This document shows positions 1 through 5,483 of a stretch of DNA of 6,872 nucleotides, one piece after another (the stretch's first letter is position 1; each line of letters opens with the position of its first letter). The translations under genes and the position numbers were made by a program. Source of the DNA: Deltaproteobacteria bacterium (lineage in GTDB: Bacteria; Chloroflexota; Dehalococcoidia; Dehalococcoidales; BS750m-G39); assembly GCA_030606505.1 (NCBI GenBank), contig JAUWGI010000042.1, positions 1 to 6,872 of the forward strand, given 5' to 3'. The notes under the pieces are model-generated. The model worked only from the letters and a program-made list of their open reading frames with translations, was not told where the DNA came from and did no database searches.

Positions 1-855
1 CATATCCCCGTTTAATGGGGGATAGACCGCCCACTGGCAGCGGAAGACCAGGATTTTAGGCGGTTTCATCTCCGCCAGCAATTGCGGAATCAAATTTGAA
101 ATTCGGTCCCTCTCCCAGTTTTCCAGGTCGAGGGCAAAGGCCGGGCAAAGGGCAACGCAGAGGCCGCAGCCCCGGCAGGCGTCCAGGTCAAAGCTTATCC
201 CCCCCGCGCTGGTTAGTGTCGGGGCATCATAGGGGCAGTAGTAGACGCAGTTGCCGCAAGCGATGCAGAGGTCTTTATCCACCGTTACCTTCAGGCTGTT
301 CCGCTTCAGGGTGATAGCTTCCGGGCCGTAGCCCAGCTGCTCCAGCATGCGGTTGAGGGCCAGGACCCGGCGCCCGGTGAGCGGGCTACCCCGGTGAAAG
401 CGGCAGTAGTCCTCGTCGCAGGCGAGGATATCAATCTTCTTTATTCCATCGGCCAGCACCCCCAGCAGCAATTCCTCGGAAATACGGCCGACGCAGGGTA
501 CGGATAGCGGGATAAAGTCTTTTACACCGAACAGCTTGCCCACTTCACTGAAGTCGGGGGCACTGCCCGTGCACATGATGACCAGGTTATCGCTTTTATA
601 CTGCGGTTTGGCTTTTTCCAGGTATTTCAGCAGGGAGCCGCTGCTGTAGTAGATAGTGTCGATAGCTTTAGCCGGACAGGCGGAGTAGCAGATACCACAG
701 ACCTGGCACTTCTCAATATCCAGAACCATTTTGTTGTTATCATGATCCTGGGTGATGGCGTCATAGGGGCAGAGGGAGCCGCAGATAGAGCAACGGCTAC
801 AGTAGTCCTCATTGATATTAACGGCGATTCTCGGCTCGGCGACCGGCTGTCTCAA
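1..855 (-). CDS. Multi-cluster iron-sulfur protein, ferredoxin/MvhD-like modules in tandem (3' end outside window)
   Basis: Partial gene with 285 visible residues, open at the left edge. Visible modules in order: a 2[4Fe-4S] ferredoxin (C19, C22, C25, C29 and C50, C53, C56, C60); an MvhD-like domain (about 90-185) with C95, a CVGR motif (C121) and C146/C151; a second 2[4Fe-4S] ferredoxin (C197, C200, C203, C207 and C227, C230, C233, C237); and the start of a second MvhD-like domain (KILVFRCQW, 267-275). By eye, residues 116-188 align with MvhD encoded next door (MCSGR with PCVGR, AGCHPGDCHY with LACDEDYCRF). The only standard start before the first ferredoxin is TTG at 855, preceded by AAAGGG at a 7-base spacing; an in-frame TAA lies just upstream. 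It begins 13 bases after the mvhD stop, so it is cotranscribed. It is probably a cytoplasmic electron wire between hydrogenase and an unseen acceptor (inference). HdrA-like FAD domains are not visible but could follow beyond the edge. Confidence 0.85.
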   Translation of the reverse strand, partial: MRQPVAEPRIAVNINEDYCSRCSICGSLCPYDAITQDHDNNKMVLDIEKCQVCGICYSACPAKAIDTIYYSSGSLLKYLEKAKPQYKSDNLVIMCTGSAPDFSEVGKLFGVKDFIPLSVPCVGRISEELLLGVLADGIKKIDILACDEDYCRFHRGSPLTGRRVLALNRMLEQLGYGPEAITLKRNSLKVTVDKDLCIACGNCVYYCPYDAPTLTSAGGISFDLDACRGCGLCVALCPAFALDLENWERDRISNLIPQLLAEMKPPKILVFRCQWAVYPPLNGDM

Positions 856-862
856 TGGAATA

Positions 863-868
863 CCCTTT
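863..868 (-). promoter_or_regulatory. Ribosome binding site fixing a TTG start
   Basis: AAAGGG lies 7 bases before the TTG at 855 and directly abuts the mvhD stop codon (869-871). With no ATG or GTG between the upstream in-frame stop and the first ferredoxin cysteine, it supports TTG initiation with coupling to mvhD translation. Confidence 0.6.
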
Positions 869-1324
869 CTAGTTACCCTTTACCTTGACCGCCTCCCCCT
901 TCTTCACCTCACTCTTACCATTGCTGTGAAGCGGGCCAAGCTGGGTTATCTGGTCGATAAACTCGTTGACGGTATCGCGGAACTTATTTCCTTCGGAGGC
1001 GGAAATCCACTCCAGCTTTAATCTTTCCGGCTCTATCCCCAGCTGGGGGAGCACATTATGGAGTAGGCTCACCCGCCGCCTCGCCTTGTAGTTGCCGCTG
1101 CTGTAGTGGCAGTCACCGGGATGGCAGCCGGCCACCAGCACGCCGTCGGCGCCCCGGGCGAAGGCGTGAAATACAAAGGAAGGGTCAATCCGGCCCGAGC
1201 ACATGGTGCGGATTACCCGGAAATTGGGCTTTATCTTCAGCCTGGAGGTGCCGGCGAGGTCGGCACCGGCGTAGGAACACCAGTTACAGCAAAAAACTAG
1301 GATTTTGGGCTCGAAGTTTGACAT
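869..1324 (-). CDS. mvhD: F420-nonreducing hydrogenase iron-sulfur subunit D (MvhD/VhuD family)
   Basis: A 151-residue protein of the MvhD family (hydrogenase iron-sulfur subunit). In the MvhADG-HdrABC complex this family carries a [2Fe-2S] cluster and passes electrons from the hydrogenase to HdrA. Visible marks are FCCNWCSY (C12, C13, C16), MCSGR (C42) and GCHPGDCHY (C67, C72). The C-terminal 20 or so residues are rich in Lys, Glu and Val and look disordered. The start at 1324 is chosen over an in-frame ATG at 1390 because GGAGG sits 7 bases upstream and the protein then begins directly with the family core. The gene overlaps the end of the maturation protease gene by 28 bases, which suggests translational coupling. 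It acts in the cytoplasm. The next gene contains two further, diverged copies of this domain. Confidence 0.93.
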   Translation of the reverse strand: MSNFEPKILVFCCNWCSYAGADLAGTSRLKIKPNFRVIRTMCSGRIDPSFVFHAFARGADGVLVAGCHPGDCHYSSGNYKARRRVSLLHNVLPQLGIEPERLKLEWISASEGNKFRDTVNEFIDQITQLGPLHSNGKSEVKKGEAVKVKGN

Positions 1325-1770
1325 AGCCTTTCCTCCTTTATTATCTGCCCGACGATTAACGATATACTCTGCTTTAATTCCGGGGTGCATTCCTCCCCGA
1401 AGGTGGTATTATCCTTAACCTCCACGGCGTAGATGCTCACCTGACTTGGCATGGGGTAGCCCAGCTTTTCCCCCAGCTTGAAGGCGGTGGCGATATCCAG
1501 CCCGTGAGAGGAAGAGAAATCTGACCGGGGCTTTAAGTCCTCAAGCTCAAGCTTATAGAGCTCCCCAGGCCTCCCCTTTCCCGTCTTGATAGAATCGATG
1601 ATAACCAGCTTATCGTAGCCGGTGACTTCATCCAGTATGGAGAGCCCGGCCTCGCTGGTAGCCTCCACGGTTATATCGGGAAACTCCCCTTCCAGCTCCT
1701 CGGCTATCCTGATGCCGATGGCATCATCGGTGAGAATGGGGTTGCCGAAACCCAGAATAAGCGTTTTCAT
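1297..1770 (-). CDS. [NiFe] hydrogenase maturation endopeptidase (HycI/HoxW/HybD family)
   Basis: A 157-residue protease, the usual length for this family. It removes the C-terminal tail of the hydrogenase large subunit once nickel is inserted. The N-terminus has the family signature GFGNPILTDDAIG. D16, D59 (in IIDS) and H89 (in SSSHGLD) fall where E. coli HybD uses Glu16, Asp62 and His93 as metal ligands, and Asp at the first position is common in the family. The likely substrate is encoded in the same operon: MvhA keeps a 25-residue extension after its DPCxxCxxH motif. The ATG at 1770 has only a weak AAAAGAG upstream, 23 bases after the preceding stop, so translation may be coupled. The last 28 bases overlap mvhD. 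The accessory hypABCDEF genes are not in this window. Confidence 0.92.
   Translation of the reverse strand: MKTLILGFGNPILTDDAIGIRIAEELEGEFPDITVEATSEAGLSILDEVTGYDKLVIIDSIKTGKGRPGELYKLELEDLKPRSDFSSSHGLDIATAFKLGEKLGYPMPSQVSIYAVEVKDNTTFGEECTPELKQSISLIVGQIIKEERLCQTSSPKS
1332..1336 (-). promoter_or_regulatory. Ribosome binding site of mvhD
   Basis: A perfect GGAGG inside AAAGGAGGA, 7 bases before the ATG at 1324. It lies within the protease coding sequence and decides the mvhD start against the longer ATG at 1390. Confidence 0.8.
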
Positions 1771-1793
1771 GCTCTTTTAGCTCTTATCATCTC

Positions 1794-2033
1794 TTAGTTC
1801 TGGCCCTCTCCAAAAGACTCCCGAAACACCTCGGGGACATCGGGCAGCTCCCCCTCCACCCAGGACTTAAGGCAGTCCAGGGAGCAGAAGCTGTACTGAG
1901 TCACCTCCCCCGGCCCCTCCCAGCAGGACACGGTAAACCAGCCCTCGAGGGCATGGCAGGGAGGCTCCCCCTCGGGGCACTCCAGCGGCTCACCGCAGCC
2001 ATGACAGGAAAGGTGTTCTTCCCGGTCTGCCAT
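1794..2033 (-). CDS. Small cysteine-rich, probably metal-binding protein of unknown function
   Basis: A 79-residue protein that I do not recognise as a named family. It has two cysteine pairs typical of zinc or iron binding, CHGC (C10, C13) near the N-terminus and FCSLDC (C50, C54) followed by LKSW, plus single C19, C26 and C37. The FCSxxC-LKxW part resembles TRASH/FCS-type zinc fingers, a weak resemblance by eye only. It is acidic, has no signal peptide and no membrane segment. ATG start at 2033 with AGAAGGA about 12 bases upstream. It lies 24 bases after the FmdB-like gene and 23 bases before the maturation protease, so it is embedded in the hydrogenase operon. A role in metallocentre assembly or in regulating the hydrogenase is inference from position alone. 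Confidence 0.8.
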   Translation of the reverse strand: MADREEHLSCHGCGEPLECPEGEPPCHALEGWFTVSCWEGPGEVTQYSFCSLDCLKSWVEGELPDVPEVFRESFGEGQN

Positions 2034-2057
2034 CTATCTCACTATCCTTCTTTATAA

Positions 2058-2282
2058 TTAACAGGAACTGCAGCTGTCCGTCGAGCAACTGCCGCAGGAG
2101 CTGCCTCCGCCGTAACCCGGAAAATCCAGAGAATCATCGGAGCAGCTGCAGAACCGGGAAAGCACGCGCCCGGCTTTGCCGCCGCACCTGGGGCAGGGCA
2201 CACCCTCGCCCGCCTGGCTCATGGGCTTAAGCAGTTCGAACTTCTGCTTGCAATCGGAACAGACATACTCGTATATCGGCAT
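2058..2282 (-). CDS. FmdB-family zinc ribbon protein
   Basis: A 74-residue protein starting MPIYEYVC, the hallmark of the FmdB / CxxC_CxxC_SSSS regulatory-protein family. The zinc ribbon is formed by C8/C11 and C30/C33. The tail is Gly/Ser/Cys-rich with six more cysteines (C45, C47, C63, C66, C71, C74), as is common in this family. The family was named from a proposed regulator of formamidase or formylmethanofuran dehydrogenase genes, but its biochemical role is poorly defined. ATG start at 2282, 17 bases after the Nfu-like stop; the upstream site is weak (AGAAG), suggesting translational coupling. Its place inside a hydrogenase operon suggests a regulatory or metal-handling task (inference). 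Confidence 0.88.
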   Translation of the reverse strand: MPIYEYVCSDCKQKFELLKPMSQAGEGVPCPRCGGKAGRVLSRFCSCSDDSLDFPGYGGGSSCGSCSTDSCSSC

Positions 2283-2299
2283 TCTTCTATTATCGGCGG

Positions 2300-2518
2300 C
2301 TAAACCTCCACCACCTCCTTGACTTCGGGTACCTCTTCTTTGAGTATCCGTTCAATCCCCTGTTTAAGGGTCATGGTAGCCATCGGACAGCCGGCACAGG
2401 CACCCCTCAAGCTCACCTTGACCACCCCATCTTCCACCCCCACCAGCTCAACATCACCGCCGTCGGCCTGCAAGGCCGGTCTTATTTTGGCTAAAGCCGC
2501 TTCCACCTTCTCCTTCAC
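2300..2518 (-). CDS. NifU C-terminal domain (Nfu-type) Fe-S scaffold protein
   Basis: A 72-residue stand-alone Nfu domain. The pattern RPALQADGGDVELV followed by CAGCPMA (C41, C44) is diagnostic; the CxxC pair of two monomers holds a transferable [4Fe-4S] cluster. Full NifU proteins add an N-terminal IscU-like domain, which is absent here, but free-standing Nfu proteins of this size are common. The start is GTG at 2518, supported by GGAGG 6 bases upstream. It lies 63 bases after mvhA, the largest gap in the operon. The encoded hydrogenase needs three clusters in MvhG and many in the ferredoxin-like protein, so local cluster delivery is a reasonable inference. Confidence 0.93.
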   Translation of the reverse strand: MKEKVEAALAKIRPALQADGGDVELVGVEDGVVKVSLRGACAGCPMATMTLKQGIERILKEEVPEVKEVVEV

Positions 2519-2524
2519 AACCCA

Positions 2525-2529
2525 CCTCC
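2525..2529 (-). promoter_or_regulatory. Ribosome binding site fixing a GTG start
   Basis: GGAGG within AAAGGAGGTG, 6 bases before the GTG at 2518, the strongest site in the middle of the operon. It supports independent initiation of the Nfu-like gene after the 63-base gap. Confidence 0.75.
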
Positions 2530-2561
2530 TTTATAATAACAATAATAACACTATTTAAACG

Positions 2562-2580
2562 CTGGCTATTACTTTGCCAG
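2562..2580 (-). other. Small intercistronic hairpin after mvhA
   Basis: CTGGC and GCCAG form a 5-base-pair stem with a 9-base loop, starting 1 base past the mvhA stop codon. It is followed on the transcript by an AU-rich run without a clean U tract, so it is a weak terminator at best. It could partly reduce readthrough or protect the mvhG-mvhA message. Confidence 0.25.
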
Positions 2581-2581
2581 G

Positions 2582-4039
2582 TTATCTTTCCAGTTTCTTG
2601 ACCAGGACTCCCCTGGAGTCATAGACACTGAGCTCAAGCGGCGTTCTCCCCGGCAGGGAATGGGTGGCGCAGGCGTGGCATGGGTCGTAAGCCCTAAAGG
2701 CCATCTCAATCATGTTCAGGATCCCGTCGGGCACATCGCCGTTCTTTATCAGCGCCTTGGCCGCCTTCTCCACCGACATATTAATCGCCGCCGAGTTATT
2801 CTGGGTGGCCACAATCAGGTTGACCTTGGTGAGAATTCCCCTCTCGTCGGTCTGGTAGTGGTGAATAAGGGTGCCCCTCGGCGCTTCCACCACCCCAATC
2901 CCCTCTTTGGGGGTTTCGGTGGGCAGGTTGACGATGTCGTCCGAGGTAATCTCGGGGTCGTTGGCCAGCTCCAGCGTCCGTTCGGCGGCGTAGAGCGCCT
3001 CAACCAGCCTCGCCCAGTGGAAAGCCAGGGTGCTGTGCACCGGCTTGCCCCCCAGCGTTGAGTACATTTTCTCGTAGGCTGCCTGGGCCAGCGGCGTGGC
3101 CATGCCGTCGGAGGCGTTCAGCCGCGCCAGCGGGGCCACCCGGAAGACGCCGCTCTCCTTACCGTCGACAAAGCCCTTCCAGCCCACATTCTTGAGATAA
3201 GAAAATCTGACGTATGTCCAGGGCTCGACGTGCTCCCGGATGTGGTCCAGGTAGTCCTGCCCCTTGAACTTGGCGTACTCCTTGCCGTCGGGGTCGACCA
3301 CCCTTATCTGGCCGTCGTAGAAGTTTACCTTGTTATTATCGTCCACCAGGCCCATGTAGTAGGTCTTATGGGCGTAGACATCGCCGGTAATCAGGTCGAC
3401 ATAGTCTTTATTCTTGAGCACCACGTCGTCAAAAAGCCCCAGGGCAACCTGGCAGAACTCGACGCCGTATTCTCCGGCCTCGATGATGGTCTTTCTCTCT
3501 TCCTCGGTAATCTGCTTGGACACGCCGCCGGGCAGTCCGGCGGTGGGCATAACCGGCTTGCCGCCGATTATCCGCAGCACGTTCCGCATCCGCTTGCGCA
3601 TCTCGATAACCTTGCCCCCCACCTCAAGCCCCACCTTACCGATAACGCCCAGCACGTTCCTCTCCGCCACCGGCGCCGTCGGCCCGACGACGAAGTCGGG
3701 ACCGCCCAGGAAGATGAAGTGCAAAATATGGTCTTCGGCGGTGAAGGCGCTGTACATCAGCTCCCTTATCTTCTTGGCCGCCGAGGTCGGCTCAACCTTA
3801 AACAGGTCGTCCAGGGCCTTGGTCGCCGCCATGTGGTGGGCGGTAGGACAAACGCCGCATATCATGGTGGTGATGCGGGGCATCTCCTCAGCAGCTCTCC
3901 CTTCAGAAAACTTCTCGAATCCCCTCAGTTCGGGAATCTGCAGACAGGCCCGCTCGCAGTTGCCCTCGTCATTGAGGAATATCTCTATCTTGCCATGTCC
4001 CTCAAGCCTGGTTATAGGGTCGATGGTTATCTTCTTCAT
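2582..4039 (-). CDS. mvhA: F420-nonreducing [NiFe] hydrogenase large subunit (MvhA/VhuA family)
   Basis: A 485-residue catalytic subunit that binds the NiFe(CN)2CO centre and interconverts H2 with protons and electrons. The N-terminal RLEGHGKIEI is typical of cytoplasmic group 3 enzymes. The two metal-binding motifs are ICGVCPTAHH (C61, C64) and DPCHACATH (C454, C457, H460), so all four nickel ligands are cysteine and none is selenocysteine. After H460 a 25-residue tail remains, the substrate of the maturation protease encoded in the operon. The residue before ICGVC is Met59, where many [NiFe] enzymes have Arg. ATG start with AGGAGA 5 bases upstream, overlapping the mvhG stop; the gap between genes is 9 bases. 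No export signal, so it is cytoplasmic. The order G-A with D downstream matches the Mvh/Vhu type rather than F420-reducing Frh, for which no FrhB is seen. Confidence 0.96.
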   Translation of the reverse strand: MKKITIDPITRLEGHGKIEIFLNDEGNCERACLQIPELRGFEKFSEGRAAEEMPRITTMICGVCPTAHHMAATKALDDLFKVEPTSAAKKIRELMYSAFTAEDHILHFIFLGGPDFVVGPTAPVAERNVLGVIGKVGLEVGGKVIEMRKRMRNVLRIIGGKPVMPTAGLPGGVSKQITEEERKTIIEAGEYGVEFCQVALGLFDDVVLKNKDYVDLITGDVYAHKTYYMGLVDDNNKVNFYDGQIRVVDPDGKEYAKFKGQDYLDHIREHVEPWTYVRFSYLKNVGWKGFVDGKESGVFRVAPLARLNASDGMATPLAQAAYEKMYSTLGGKPVHSTLAFHWARLVEALYAAERTLELANDPEITSDDIVNLPTETPKEGIGVVEAPRGTLIHHYQTDERGILTKVNLIVATQNNSAAINMSVEKAAKALIKNGDVPDGILNMIEMAFRAYDPCHACATHSLPGRTPLELSVYDSRGVLVKKLER

Positions 4040-4048
4040 GCCACTCTC

Positions 4049-5029
4049 CTAGTCCATTCTCTTTCTTCTCAGCAAAGAAGAAGCCAGACTAAATCTATAG
4101 ACCGTCCCGGCCGGGTCGGCAATATTGTCAATCAGCTTCTTGACCTCTTCCTCGCTCATGGTCTCCTCGCCCTCAATTCCCAGTATCGAGGCGACCATGG
4201 AGAGGGCTCTGGCCCCCTGGTCAACGACGCCGTCCAGCGGGCCGAAGCACCCCCGGCACGGCTGGTTAGCCTTAATGCAGGTTTCGCCGCAGCCGGTGCG
4301 GGTGGCCGGCCCCAAACAGATTATCCCCTGCGCAAGGAAGCACTTCTCGGGGTCCATCTTGATCTGCCAGGGTCTTTTTACCTCGTCAATAGCCAGTTTA
4401 TCCGGCTTGGATTCCGCCCTGGGGCAGGTATCGCACAGCGCCTTGTTGGGCGCCAGCACCGCTCCCTTCTCCGGCAGCTTGCCCTCAAGAATGGCGGTTA
4501 CCGCCGCCATTATCAAATCGGGGGGCGGCGGACAGCCGGGGAGATAGTAATCAACATCGATGGTCTGGTCCAGGGTCTTTACCGTATCATAGAACTCGGG
4601 CAGGGTAAGCTCGCCCTCTTTAATTTTGGTTTTCCGCTGGGGGAAAATCTTATCGGGGTTATCAACGGTGGGGACTTCGGTGTACACCCTCTGGAAGATA
4701 GAATCCCGGTCCCAGAAGTTACCCAGCCCCGGAATCCCCCCCAGGTGAGCGCAGGCGCCAAAGGCGACCACCAGCTGTGATTTTCGCCTGAGTAGCTTGA
4801 CCATTTCTTCCTGCTCTCCCAGCCTCACGGCGCCGTTGATAAAGCTCACCGCAATTTCGCCGTCCTCCTTGGCCTCGATATCCTTGCGCTTAAAGTCCAG
4901 CGCCACCGGCCAGAGAACGATATCCACGGCATCGGCTACCTTCAATAAATCCTCATTAAGGTCAACCACGGTCTCCTCACAGCCGCCGCAGGAAGCACAC
5001 CAGTAAAAAGCCACCTTTGGTTTAGCCAT
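4049..5029 (-). CDS. mvhG: F420-nonreducing [NiFe] hydrogenase small subunit (MvhG/VhuG family)
   Basis: A 326-residue electron-transfer subunit with three Fe-S clusters leading from the NiFe site. Proximal-cluster motifs are CASCGGCEE (C11, C14, C17), GACAHLGG (C93) and PGCPPPP (C166). C199/C202, C230, C238, C247, C251, C258 and C261 are in the C-terminal half and provide the medial and distal clusters, ending in CRGCFGP. There is no Tat signal (RRxFxK), so the enzyme stays in the cytoplasm, as expected for group 3. The ATG at 5029 is chosen over an in-frame TTG at 5056 because AAAGGGGG sits 6 bases before it and the family core begins at MAKPKVAFYW. It is the first gene of the operon, with about 300 bases of leader. 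Confidence 0.96.
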   Translation of the reverse strand: MAKPKVAFYWCASCGGCEETVVDLNEDLLKVADAVDIVLWPVALDFKRKDIEAKEDGEIAVSFINGAVRLGEQEEMVKLLRRKSQLVVAFGACAHLGGIPGLGNFWDRDSIFQRVYTEVPTVDNPDKIFPQRKTKIKEGELTLPEFYDTVKTLDQTIDVDYYLPGCPPPPDLIMAAVTAILEGKLPEKGAVLAPNKALCDTCPRAESKPDKLAIDEVKRPWQIKMDPEKCFLAQGIICLGPATRTGCGETCIKANQPCRGCFGPLDGVVDQGARALSMVASILGIEGEETMSEEEVKKLIDNIADPAGTVYRFSLASSLLRRKRMD

Positions 5030-5035
5030 CTTTAA

Positions 5036-5043
5036 CCCCCTTT
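5036..5043 (-). promoter_or_regulatory. Ribosome binding site of mvhG
   Basis: AAAGGGGG, 6 bases before the ATG at 5029. It selects this start over the TTG at 5056. Confidence 0.65.
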
Positions 5044-5068
5044 CAATTGACCACAACCGGAACTTTAG

Positions 5069-5133
5069 CCTGCTCTCCCCAGCGAGAGCGCAATAGTCTA
5101 ACTAGAGTAACCAGAAGAAAGAGCAGGGGAGAG
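5069..5133 (-). repeat. Leader inverted repeats with competing pairings
   Basis: The 12-base segment at 5069-5080 (CCTGCTCTCCCC on plus) can pair with 5120-5133 in two registers: CCTGCTCT (5069-5076) with AGAGCAGG (5120-5127), or CTCTCCCC (5073-5080) with GGGGAGAG (5126-5133), 8 base pairs each. A third, local hairpin pairs GCTCTC (5072-5077) with GAGAGC (5084-5089). All lie in the mvhG leader 40 to 105 bases before its start and cannot form together. Whether they form in RNA is unknown. Confidence 0.4.
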
Positions 5134-5211
5134 GAATAATAGAAAAAAGGGGAAACTTGATATGTTGAGGGCGCAATCTACTACAGCTTATTTTTTTATC
5201 TGGCATAATTT

Positions 5212-5274
5212 GCTCTATCTACTCACTGTTAGCCTCTGACGTACCAGGCGGTGGGCTAACAGGCTCTGTCTACT
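5212..5274 (-). repeat. Hairpin flanked by 12-base direct repeats in the hydrogenase leader
   Basis: A perfect 9-base-pair inverted repeat, CTGTTAGCC (5226-5234) and GGCTAACAG (5254-5262), encloses 19 bases that contain a smaller ACC/GGT hairpin. It is bordered by near-identical 12-base direct repeats GCTCTATCTACT (5212-5223) and GCTCTGTCTACT (5263-5274), 11 of 12 matching. The unit lies 50 to 115 bases downstream of the predicted transcription start of the hydrogenase operon. It could be an RNA stem-loop, a regulator site, or the scar of a small insertion; the sequence alone does not decide. Confidence 0.5.
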
Positions 5275-5332
5275 GCGGATACTTAGCTCCGAATTTCTTA
5301 GTTCAAACCAATCCCGACACCACTCCCACTAA

Positions 5333-5362
5333 ATTTTAGCATTATAGCTTGAAAGCTGTCAA
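5333..5362 (-). promoter_or_regulatory. Predicted sigma70-type promoter of the hydrogenase operon
   Basis: On the minus strand TTGACA (5357-5362) is a perfect -35, followed by an 18-base spacer and TAAAAT (5333-5338), a 5 of 6 match to the -10, preceded by TGC as an extended -10. Transcription would start near 5326, leaving a leader of about 297 bases before mvhG. A perfect TATAAT also occurs at 5341-5346, but only 10 bases after TTGACA, so it would need another -35 (AATAGA at 5364-5369, poor). Confidence 0.6.
5346..5357. promoter_or_regulatory. Dyad inside the hydrogenase promoter spacer (candidate operator)
   Basis: AGCTT and AAGCT flank a 2-base centre (GA), a 12-base dyad lying between the -10 and -35 elements of the predicted hydrogenase promoter and touching the -35. 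A dimeric regulator bound there would block polymerase. No regulator gene other than lexA is in the window. Confidence 0.3.
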
Positions 5363-5466
5363 TTCTATTGTACTAGTTTTAATCTCTTAATAGCAATTTT
5401 TAGCAAGGTAATCCACCCCCCACTTCATATCTTTTCCCACCCCTGTTACTATCAGTTCTCTTTCTT

Positions 5467-5483
5467 CCCATACCCACCCACCC
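5467..5483 (-). other. Canonical G-quadruplex motif
   Basis: The minus strand reads GGGTGGGTGGGTATGGG: four runs of three G with loops of 1, 1 and 3 bases, a pattern known to form very stable parallel quadruplexes. The plus strand is the matching C-rich i-motif sequence. It lies upstream of both divergent promoters, about 105 bases behind the hydrogenase -35 and about 180 bases before the lexA -35. Confidence 0.75.

Noticed and set aside
869..1390. Longer MvhD start at the ATG at 1390
   Set aside because: The extra 22 residues are unlike the family and overlap the protease by 94 bases, whereas the ATG at 1324 has a perfect ribosome site.
2660..2684. Selenocysteine at the C-terminal nickel site of MvhA
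   Set aside because: The DPCHAC motif is read with two ordinary Cys codons and no in-frame TGA; the VhuU-type split large subunit is not present.
3230..4780. 516-codon open frame on plus, antisense to mvhA and mvhG
   Set aside because: It lies entirely opposite two well-supported genes, its protein resembles no family I know, and long antisense frames are expected in GC-rich genes with this codon bias.
5102..5206. 34-residue leader peptide on minus in the hydrogenase leader
   Set aside because: There is no convincing ribosome site and the composition looks random; no attenuator-type codon run is present.
5341..5362. TTGACA with TATAAT as the hydrogenase promoter pair
   Set aside because: Only 10 bases separate the two, too short for sigma70; the pair TTGACA and TAAAAT with extended TGC fits better.
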